Source: Methanosarcina sp. DH2
GTDB taxonomy: Archaea; Halobacteriota; Methanosarcinia; Methanosarcinales; Methanosarcinaceae
Reading direction: 5' to 3'
Assembly: GCF_020804225.1 (NCBI RefSeq)
Contig: NZ_WJBI01000017.1
Coordinates: 81,260 to 122,811 of the forward strand
DNA: 41,552 bases
Each line of letters starts with the position of its first letter. Within the stretch, counting starts at the first letter, position 1. This document shows, piece by piece, positions 35,604 to 41,552 of the stretch. Position numbers and translations under genes: made by a program. The notes under the pieces are model-generated. The model did not search any database. It had not been told where the DNA came from and saw only the letters and a list, made by a program, of their open reading frames with translations.

Positions 35604-35951
35604 ATGAAAGTTAAATACGCTACCATCATAGTTGAGGATATGGACGAGTCAATTAAATTTTACACAGAAGCTATGGGATTTGAAATAGATAGCCAACACG
35701 ATCTCCCTGGAGCAACAATCATATTATTAAAAGGGGAAGGGGATGCTATGATAGAGCTCATAAAAAATACAGAAAATGAAACTGGTTTTTATTCGATGGG
35801 GATGGATGTTGAAGACGTAAATACCACAGTGAAAGAACTCAAATCTAAAGGTGTCAAAATCATCATGGAACCCAGACCAATAACAGTTGGAACTCTTGCT
35901 TTCATAGAAGACCCAAATGGAGTCAAGATAGCGCTAATTCAACACCACTAA
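35604..35951 (+). CDS. VOC (glyoxalase/bleomycin resistance) superfamily protein
   Basis: This 115-residue single-domain VOC protein has two beta-alpha-beta-beta-beta modules: [24 protein letters not shown] first, and [21 protein letters not shown] with [15 protein letters not shown] second. A possible metal site includes Glu in AMIELI and the C-terminal Glu region. The superfamily ranges from glyoxalase I to dioxygenases and drug-binding proteins, so no reaction is assigned. GGTGAT before the ATG supports the start. Confidence 0.88.
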   Translation: MKVKYATIIVEDMDESIKFYTEAMGFEIDSQHDLPGATIILLKGEGDAMIELIKNTENETGFYSMGMDVEDVNTTVKELKSKGVKIIMEPRPITVGTLAFIEDPNGVKIALIQHH

Positions 35952-36096
35952 TCATTTTTTTCAATTCATTGCGGTTCTTCTCTATTTCATTTGCGCATTT
36001 CGTAACAGCAAATATAAACGCCATCATGAATGACCAGTTATTTTCTTTATAATGTGCTTTTGAAATATTATCCTTTAGTGAGGCAGAACGGTATAT

Positions 36097-36128
36097 ATTA
36101 ATATGGCATTAACTTACCATTAATATGG
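36097..36128 (+). promoter_or_regulatory. Direct repeat before the antitoxin gene
   Basis: ATTAATATGG occurs at 36097 and 36119, spaced exactly 22 bases (two helical turns), ending seven bases before the ATG. This is suitable for side-by-side binding of ribbon-helix-helix dimers, suggesting autoregulation. Confidence 0.5.
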
Positions 36129-36135
36129 GATATAT

Positions 36136-36375
36136 ATGGTTCAAGCGATTATAAACATTGATGAGCGTACTAATCGAATTTTGAATATTATCAAGGCGAA
36201 ATACGGTTTAAAAGACAAAAGTGCTGCGATAAATAAAATGGCTAAAGAGTATGAAGAAGAGATTTTAGAGCCAGAGTTAAAACCTGAGTACATTGAAAAA
36301 TTGAAGAAAATAGAAAAACAGGAAGCTATAGAAGTGGGTACGGTTGAAAACTTAAGGAAACGATATGGTCTTTGA
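36136..36375 (+). CDS. DUF2683 family antitoxin-like protein
   Basis: This 79-residue protein matches the DUF2683 family common in Methanosarcina. It has a ribbon-helix-helix-like N-terminus (MVQAIINIDERTNRILNIIK) followed by a Glu/Lys-rich toxin-binding-type tail (EPELKPEYIEKLKKIEKQ). In many copies a RelE-type toxin gene overlaps the 3' end. Here an ATG at 36365 overlaps the stop region in the position expected for that toxin, but its frame ends after 18 codons, so the antitoxin appears to be an orphan. Confidence 0.8.
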   Translation: MVQAIINIDERTNRILNIIKAKYGLKDKSAAINKMAKEYEEEILEPELKPEYIEKLKKIEKQEAIEVGTVENLRKRYGL

Positions 36376-36421
36376 TTTTTATGTATTTTTTAAAATCCTG
36401 TATTATCCAATAATCTCTATA
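36365..36421 (+). pseudogene. Possible truncated toxin start
   Basis: The frame begins MVFDFYVFFK and stops at TAA after 18 codons. The overlapping start and the MVFD beginning fit a RelE-type partner of DUF2683, but the rest is missing. It could equally be chance. Confidence 0.3.
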
Positions 36422-36572
36422 TAAATTTTAGAGGACTCCCTCAAGCCTGGTTGACATTTTCTCAGATAATCTCATAGTACAACTTAAAGAGATCTTCCCA
36501 TATCTCAGCCTTCCAATTCCCAGCAGCCTTTGGAGAAGGTTAGTTAAATTTCAGAGTCAAGGTCCATGCAGT

Positions 36573-37604
36573 TTAATAAGCCGATTTGCTTAGAAATTCT
36601 TTCACAAGCACCCTCGTCCCGTTCATTTGAGATATCATTCCATGACCTCCAGTATCATATAATACAAGCTGCGATTGGTCTATTTTGTTGTGAGCGTTTT
36701 CCGCATGTTTGTAACTTACCAGCGCATCATCTTTAGCATGGATAATCAATGTTGGTGCACTAAGATTATCTGCAGGTACGGTATAAAATTCAATCATTTT
36801 TTCATCGTTTACGGTGCCTTTATACCTTTGAGACATTGGATGCATTATATCAAGCATTTCCTGTGCCAGTTCTTTCTGTTCCGGGCTAAACGTTTCGTAT
36901 ACCTGTGACGGAATTCCCATCAGTTCCAGAATTGTAGATTGAAAAAATCTTGTGAAGAGCCAGTACACATAGTCAGATTGCTGGATAATGTGAATAATAC
37001 TAACATAAAAAGGATCCTGGTCGCCTGGTGCCGGGCCCATACTTACAGCAGAAATCAATATTAATGCTGAGCATCTGTCAGGATAGTCGTTTGCAAACTG
37101 AGTGGCTGACGGACCTCCAGCTGATACGCCAACAACAATTATTTTATCTATGCTTAAATTGTCCAGAAGAGTTTTATAAGCAGCGGCTTGCGATCCAATT
37201 GAAGCATTATCCGGAATGGGTGACCGAAGATAGCCATATCGTGAAACCGAGATGAATTTATAATCGTCCCCGAAAATTACTTTGCCCGCCCAGAGTCCCT
37301 GATCATAACCTCCTCCTGCGCCATGTAGCAATAAAACCGGAGTCCCTTCTCCCTTTACAGCATACTCAATATCTCCATACTCTGTTTTCAAAATATTACT
37401 GTTCGCAAGCAATTGCTCTTCTGCTTCCGTCATCGTCTCGTGGTAACTCGGATAAGTTAGAGCAATTAGAATAACAGCTGAACAAATTAAAAATGCAAAT
37501 ATAATTAGTAAAATATTCCTGCTTCTTTTCTTAATTTCTTTCAAGAATACCACTTCTAATTTGTAGTCACTATACCCCGGACTCAAGTCCAAACATGTTT
37601 GCAA
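36573..37604 (-). CDS. Membrane-anchored alpha/beta hydrolase
   Basis: This protein of up to 343 residues has a membrane helix (NILLIIFAFLICSAVILIAL) near the N-terminus and an alpha/beta hydrolase domain. Visible features are the oxyanion-side VLLLHGAGGGYDQGLW, the nucleophile elbow GVSAGG (Ser), an acid in IIHAKDDALV and the catalytic His in GGHGM. It should face the outside of the cell with a single anchor. Substrate unknown. The first 17 residues are doubtful; GTG or TTG codons just before KEIKKRSRN, following GAAGTGG, are likely alternative starts. Confidence 0.85.
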   Translation of the reverse strand: MQTCLDLSPGYSDYKLEVVFLKEIKKRSRNILLIIFAFLICSAVILIALTYPSYHETMTEAEEQLLANSNILKTEYGDIEYAVKGEGTPVLLLHGAGGGYDQGLWAGKVIFGDDYKFISVSRYGYLRSPIPDNASIGSQAAAYKTLLDNLSIDKIIVVGVSAGGPSATQFANDYPDRCSALILISAVSMGPAPGDQDPFYVSIIHIIQQSDYVYWLFTRFFQSTILELMGIPSQVYETFSPEQKELAQEMLDIMHPMSQRYKGTVNDEKMIEFYTVPADNLSAPTLIIHAKDDALVSYKHAENAHNKIDQSQLVLYDTGGHGMISQMNGTRVLVKEFLSKSAY

Positions 37605-38101
37605 CCCCTAAATATCCCACTTTTGAATACTGTTCAGCAATTTATTTCTCAACAGCATTCAAGCCATTTAATAGAAAATTCTCTATACAATATCCCATAA
37701 CTCACACCTCTTATAATCATTCCGACCTCTATACAAAACTCAAAAATGTAAATTTTGATTGAAAATTTTCGCACGACATTATCCGGTTGGCATGACAATA
37801 AGAAGCTCTTTAAAATTTCCTTTGTGGGTCCGGAGGAATTAATTTTAATGGAATTGGAATACACAGGTTTTCTGACAAAACCTATATATTTTCTTTGTTT
37901 CCTGCTAAATAGTGTGTTGCATAAAAGAAAATTGAAAAAATGTTATCTGAGAATATTCTGCTTTTTATGTTCATTTCCTTGAAACTAAATTTTATTTCTG
38001 TGAAACTAAATTTTTATTTCCATATTTGTGATTTTTACAACAGAACCGGAAAAACTATAGGTGTGGTCTACCAGTGAGTAAGTCCTAAATAGTATAATCA
38101 T
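37605..38101. other. Intergenic region without a supported gene
   Basis: About 500 AT-rich bases. A plus-strand frame at 37755-37982 has an internal GGAGG before an ATG at about 37848, but the product is hydrophobic, basic and unlike any family I know, so I do not call it. The start of the pentapeptide gene lies at the right end. Confidence 0.4.
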
Positions 38102-38737
38102 TTGGAAACATCAATATCTAGAGATGGAAGCATGTTGGAAAGCAGAATTATTGCCGCAAAATCTGATGACAGTTATATAGAAAGGATGCACTTTGAAGGC
38201 GAGGTGCTTTCGGACGTCGATATCGCAAGGACAGAATTTGAATCGGTACAGTTTATACAATGCCAGTTCAGCAAATGTAATTTTTCAAAAACCAGCTTTT
38301 ACAATTCGGTTTTTGATAACTGTAATTTTGCAAATTGCAGTTTTACGGAAAGCTACTGGAAAGGCTCTAAAATATTAACGTGCAAGGGCGATGGCAGCAA
38401 GTTCAGCAAGAGCCACATGAAAGAAACCTCTTTAGAGGACGGGTCCTTTCGATATGCAGATTTTTCAAGTTCTGTATTGGAGAACTGCACCATTCAGGAC
38501 TGCAATTTCACGGAAGCGTTCTTATCCGAGATTCGTTTAAAGAAACCCACACTGAAAGCGGTTAATTTCACAGGAGCGGATTTCTTTAAAGCTTTACTCA
38601 AAGACATCGACTTATCGGACTGTATCATTGATGGGATCACAGTATCCGATACACGCAATGAACTCAGAGGGGTTATAGTCAATGCCGGGCAAGCAATAGA
38701 ACTTGCTGCGCGGATTCTGGGAATCAAAATTGTGTAA
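38102..38737 (+). CDS. Pentapeptide-repeat protein, McbG/Qnr-like size
   Basis: This protein of up to 211 residues folds as a right-handed quadrilateral beta-helix of A(D/N)LXX-type repeats: FIQCQFSKCNFSKTSFYNSV, DNCNFANCSFTES, FSSSVLENCTIQDCNFTEA and VNFTGADFFKALLKDIDLSD. It ends in LRGVIVNAGQAIELAARILG, like the dimerisation tail of McbG and Qnr proteins, which mimic DNA and bind gyrase. Length is also similar. Whether it protects gyrase here is unknown. The first start is a TTG without ribosome binding site; ATG at 38132 is an alternative that loses only ten residues. Confidence 0.88.
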   Translation: METSISRDGSMLESRIIAAKSDDSYIERMHFEGEVLSDVDIARTEFESVQFIQCQFSKCNFSKTSFYNSVFDNCNFANCSFTESYWKGSKILTCKGDGSKFSKSHMKETSLEDGSFRYADFSSSVLENCTIQDCNFTEAFLSEIRLKKPTLKAVNFTGADFFKALLKDIDLSDCIIDGITVSDTRNELRGVIVNAGQAIELAARILGIKIV

Positions 38738-39002
38738 GGCATTGACTCACTCACATAAATCAGAGGAGAAATGAATGATTTGTCCAGTGTCTATCAGGAA
38801 AAGCAACGCTTTTATTATGTCCTCTGGAAGATCGAAGGCTGTAACTATATTTAAATTGTCTGAAAAATAACTGTTACCGCTTCCGTATTCGGAAGGATTG
38901 AAAAATAGAAACGTTTAAAAAGATAGCTACAATATAACGCGTTATAAATAATTTATATATAGTGTTTTTAATTAATTGGGATAAATTTGGAGTTAAATTT
39001 TT
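38738..39002 (+). promoter_or_regulatory. Promoter region of the KAP gene with a 14-bp palindrome
   Basis: TATAACGCGTTATA at 38933-38946 is a perfect palindrome. It lies directly before the TATA box TTTATATATAG (about 38952-38962), which is placed about 45 bases ahead of the TTG start at 39003. An operator next to the TATA box would fit regulated expression of the former KAP gene. Confidence 0.5.
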
Positions 39003-39667
39003 TTGCCAGACAGTAAGTCGAAACTGATTTTGGAATGTTGGAACGATGTTTCAACAGAGGAAGATTCACTTGGATTCAGGCCCTACGTTGAGGCTATCAT
39101 AGAGTTTCTTACTGCCGATGGTACACGGCCTCCAATTACCCTTTCTATTGAGGGACAGTGGGGGTGCGGTAAATCTCCTTTCATGAGACAATTACAAAGA
39201 GAAATCAACAAAAAAATAGAGCAGAAGAAAAACCAGAATATTTTACTGTATGGTTCAACTGCTGGAGATATGAAAAAGAAGATGAGTTATGGGCTGCTTT
39301 TGCACTTTGTCTAATGAAACAGTTGTCAGATCATCTTTCCTGGAAACAGCAACTGTTAGCACAATTAAAATTAAGGTGTCTCAGACTTAAATTTAAATGG
39401 AAAGGTAAGAATTCAAATTATCTTCACATTCTTTCCTTTATTTTTGCGATTTTTATATTTATTTATTCTATTATAAGTCTTGTAAATATAAATTCTATAA
39501 ATGAATTATCAGTTACTATTTGGGCGACATTGGCCGGGATTATAGTCCCCGCATTGTATTTTTGGAAAGATCTTAAAGACGTGGTTGGGAATCCTTTTGA
39601 ATTCAGCAAATTGGAAAACTCATTAACAACCTTCCTGGCTCCTGCAGGCTTTAATCTAAGGTTGTAA
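39003..39667 (+). pseudogene. KAP-family P-loop NTPase, frameshifted and truncated
   Basis: The first frame (39003-39314) carries the N-terminus of a KAP NTPase with Walker A GQWGCGKSPF, where the usual last Ser/Thr is Pro. Near 39240 the homology jumps to another frame, which reads TVWFNCWRYEKEDELWAAFA, the KAP motif that should follow, and continues to 39667 through two membrane helices (LHILSFIFAIFIFIYSIISL; IWATLAGIIVPALYFW). Losing one T from the run at about 39240 explains the shift. The protein ends soon after NPFEFS, so Walker B and the rest are missing. KAP NTPases are membrane-associated and often found in defence islands. Non-functional as it stands. Confidence 0.85.
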
Positions 39668-40206
39668 TTTTCCGTTCTTATGAAATCCTTACTTTCCATA
39701 GCTCCGCTTTCAATCAGGCTAATAACTGCCAGATCCACAAGGAACCTGAAAGGCTCCTAAAGGTCATACGCTAAACTGTTCTTGCTTGGTGTCATTTCAT
39801 GCAGAGAGCCCACATGAGCGTCCAGACCTACAGAATTAATAGCTTTCAGGCATTCAGATTCAAGCGGAGAACAGCCATAATTCAGCATTGTGTTTACCAT
39901 ATCTCCTGAACTCATAGCTCTTCTGAACTGGTCTATCCTGTTACAGAAATCATATTCCTTTGGAACCGCCTTTGAAAAATCAATCCAGTATTTACCGGCT
40001 AAGGTTCCCTCTGTTCCCAAAATTTCCCTGGTACTCTTTACATCTCTTAATTTAACAAGTTCGTCCGATAGTCAAATTTAATTTCCGGATATCTTAGACT
40101 CAGGAAATCAAGAACAGTCTTGGACTCCTCAAATTTAGCCTCAATAAACTTCTTTGCTATCTCAAGCCTTGCTTCCTTATCTTCAAAAGTATGTTTCAAG
40201 AACCAA
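39605..40206 (-). pseudogene. cas1: Remnant of cas1 (CRISPR integrase)
   Basis: Read on the minus strand, the remnant encodes WFLKHTFEDKEARLEIAKKF, KTVLDFLSLRYPEIKFD, then after a frameshift near 40075 DELVKLRDVKSTREILGTEG and TLAGKYWIDF. It goes on to INSVGLDAHVGSLHEMTPSK with NSLAYDL, an in-frame TAG, and EPFRFLVDLAVISLIESGAM, ending NLRLKPAGARKVVNEFSNLL. These are the conserved Cas1 motifs, including the catalytic Glu of GTEG and the His/Asp region GLDAHVG...HE. The N-terminal domain (before about residue 80) and the last residues are missing. No other cas gene or repeat array is in the window. Confidence 0.88.
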
Positions 40207-40207
40207 G

Positions 40208-41552
40208 TTACGAGTTCCTTCTCAAAACATATGCCATGGATAATAATCCAAAGAATTTAATGATTCCATTAAATCCAGGCATTTGTTTGCTCAAATCACT
40301 TGCAGAGTCTTTCACTTCAAGTGTAAGTTCTTTCTTTTGAGCTATAACGTCTTCACCAGAAAAAGAGTAATGTACTTCGGCTTTTATATTATAAATGCCA
40401 GCTTCATTCCCTTGGATATCGATCGTCATGGGTTTAATATCGTCACCAGGCTCAACTTCATAAGAAGCCGTGTATATGCCTGCACCAGACCTTGCAAAAG
40501 AACTTCCTGTTACCGATACCCCACTCGGTGTTTCAATAATAAGCTGGACCTGCATTTTTGAATTTCCAATAGGATTGAGTGATTCAAGCGTAAATTTTGC
40601 ATTTTCACCTACTTTTATACTACTCTTTGTGGTTTTAAATGCTACGTAAGGTCCTTTCTTCGATACAGTGACTGGAGTCTCTTTAAAGGTTCCATGCACA
40701 TTGATATCAGCGTCAGCGGCTTCTATTCGAATAATATGATCTCCAGTTGTGAGGGAGGAAATTGACGTCGAATAGGTTCCTGCTGTTGAATAGGAGTCAA
40801 TTATTTTTCCATCTAATTTACAAGTTATTTTTCCAATGCCACTATCGTCTTTAACTGAGTATGTAACTATTAAAGACTCTCCTTCTTCTAGTATTTCATC
40901 ATCATCTCCATCAATTCTCATGGATTCAATGATTATGTTCGGAGTACTTTTATCTTCTAATTTTAAATTAACAGGATAATTAGATTCACGCGACTTAATG
41001 TTTATAAAGGCACTTTCTCCATAATACCCATTTTTTGTTACTTTTAATATTGAATTAGTGTTTTTCTTAGCATCAATAGTAATCTTTCCATCGATGTTAG
41101 TAACCCCAATATATTTTTCGTCCAAGAAAACCTCAGCATTACTTATTGCATGATGTTTCCCATCCTTCACGGTAATTGAAATGGGGGTTTTAGAATATGT
41201 TAAATACAATGTTTCTTTTTGCTCTTTCTTGTAATCTGTTTTAATAATCTGGACTTTTGGATAATAGTCTTCTTTAGTTACATTGAGAAAATGTTCTTCT
41301 CCTTCAGTCACTTCTTTTGTCAATTTTCCATTGAAATCCGTTTTTCCTAGTAACTTACCATCTAAGTAAACATCAGCATCCTCAAGGTAAGAAAGACTTG
41401 AGTAATCTTTTACTTCAATTGTTAAGTTAATGTAGGAATATATTTTTGCGACACTAAAATTTATTACCTTTTTATTATTTGACTCAGAGACCTCATTAAT
41501 CTGAGCAGATTTGCCTTCACTATTGGACATATCAGCATAAGCTGAAACTGAA
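40208..41552 (-). CDS. PGF-CTERM surface protein with PEGA-like repeats (5' end outside window)
   Basis: This exported protein is cut by the right edge. The frame stays open to the last base, and the residues before the first Met here read SVSAYAD, the end of a signal peptide, so the true start lies beyond the window. Two PEGA or carboxypeptidase-regulatory-like modules follow (DADVYLDGKLLGKTDFNGKL and NAEVFLDEKYIGVTNIDGKI), then Ig-like stretches. The end is QMPGFNGIIKFFGLLSMAYV followed by LRRNS, a PGF-CTERM sorting signal recognised by archaeosortase. It is probably anchored in the S-layer or cell envelope. Function unknown. Confidence 0.85.
   Translation of the reverse strand, partial: SVSAYADMSNSEGKSAQINEVSESNNKKVINFSVAKIYSYINLTIEVKDYSSLSYLEDADVYLDGKLLGKTDFNGKLTKEVTEGEEHFLNVTKEDYYPKVQIIKTDYKKEQKETLYLTYSKTPISITVKDGKHHAISNAEVFLDEKYIGVTNIDGKITIDAKKNTNSILKVTKNGYYGESAFINIKSRESNYPVNLKLEDKSTPNIIIESMRIDGDDDEILEEGESLIVTYSVKDDSGIGKITCKLDGKIIDSYSTAGTYSTSISSLTTGDHIIRIEAADADINVHGTFKETPVTVSKKGPYVAFKTTKSSIKVGENAKFTLESLNPIGNSKMQVQLIIETPSGVSVTGSSFARSGAGIYTASYEVEPGDDIKPMTIDIQGNEAGIYNIKAEVHYSFSGEDVIAQKKELTLEVKDSASDLSKQMPGFNGIIKFFGLLSMAYVLRRNS

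Noticed and set aside
37755-37982. Plus-strand 75-codon frame with an internal GGAGG
   Set aside because: The product is basic and hydrophobic without any recognisable pattern, and codon use does not look coding.
38753-38916. Minus-strand open stretch reading VTAFDLPEDIIKALLFLIDT
   Set aside because: It looks protein-like but has no start, begins right after a stop, and I could not place it in a family; it may be a gene fragment.
39463-39600. Continuation of the cas1 frame beyond 39605
   Set aside because: Past this point the minus-strand residues are only the antisense of the KAP gene and no longer resemble Cas1.

Overview
The window looks like a chromosomal segment of a Methanosarcina-type methanogenic archaeon. 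This rests on the gene families (pyruvoyl arginine decarboxylase, AmrS-type radical SAM protein, MASE3 histidine kinase, DUF2683 antitoxin, a PGF-CTERM surface protein), long AT-rich intergenic regions with archaeal TATA boxes, and abundant intergenic microsatellites. No rRNA, tRNA or CRISPR array was found.

Layout. 1-5.3 kb (minus): arginine decarboxylase pdaD and two tandem HyuA-type hydantoinase/oxoprolinase paralogs. 5.6-6.1 kb (plus): a RelE/ParE-like toxin with a short partner. 6.6-7.7 kb (minus): a DMT transporter. 8.1-11.6 kb: a Tat export cluster with two divergent tatC paralogs and two tatA genes, whose intergenic regions hold several different tandem repeats. 11.7-13.5 kb: a Nudix hydrolase and AmrS. 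14.2-17.7 kb (minus): a two-gene module made of a SatD-like/HTH/HEAT-repeat protein and a DUF3307 membrane protein. It has a palindrome in its core promoter and a decayed second copy upstream. 18.0-25.3 kb (minus): a degraded region, an O-methyltransferase-like protein and a complete Dpp/Nik-type ABC importer. 25.9-28 kb (plus): a membrane histidine kinase. 28.1-30.4 kb: a DUF4177 protein, an Mth938-like gene with no ATG/GTG/TTG start, and a DUF362 ferredoxin-type protein. 30.6-34.7 kb (minus): a decayed rsgA 3' fragment, a large TPR protein with a His/Asp-rich insert, and intact rsgA. 35-38.7 kb: small accessory genes (glycine-zipper, VOC, orphan antitoxin, alpha/beta hydrolase, pentapeptide repeat). 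39-40.2 kb: a frameshifted KAP NTPase and a frameshifted cas1 remnant meeting tail to tail. 40.2 kb to the edge: a PGF-CTERM surface protein cut by the window end.

How the genes may work together. The ABC genes form one translationally coupled importer. The tat genes form a translocase in which the two TatC proteins keep complementary halves of the conserved residue set. The SatD-HEAT/DUF3307 pair is the best candidate for an undescribed system: a nucleotide-cyclase-like sensor that may autoregulate through its HTH, next to a polytopic membrane partner, with signs of duplication, decay and rapid repeat growth. That function is inference. The right end looks like the remains of a defence island.
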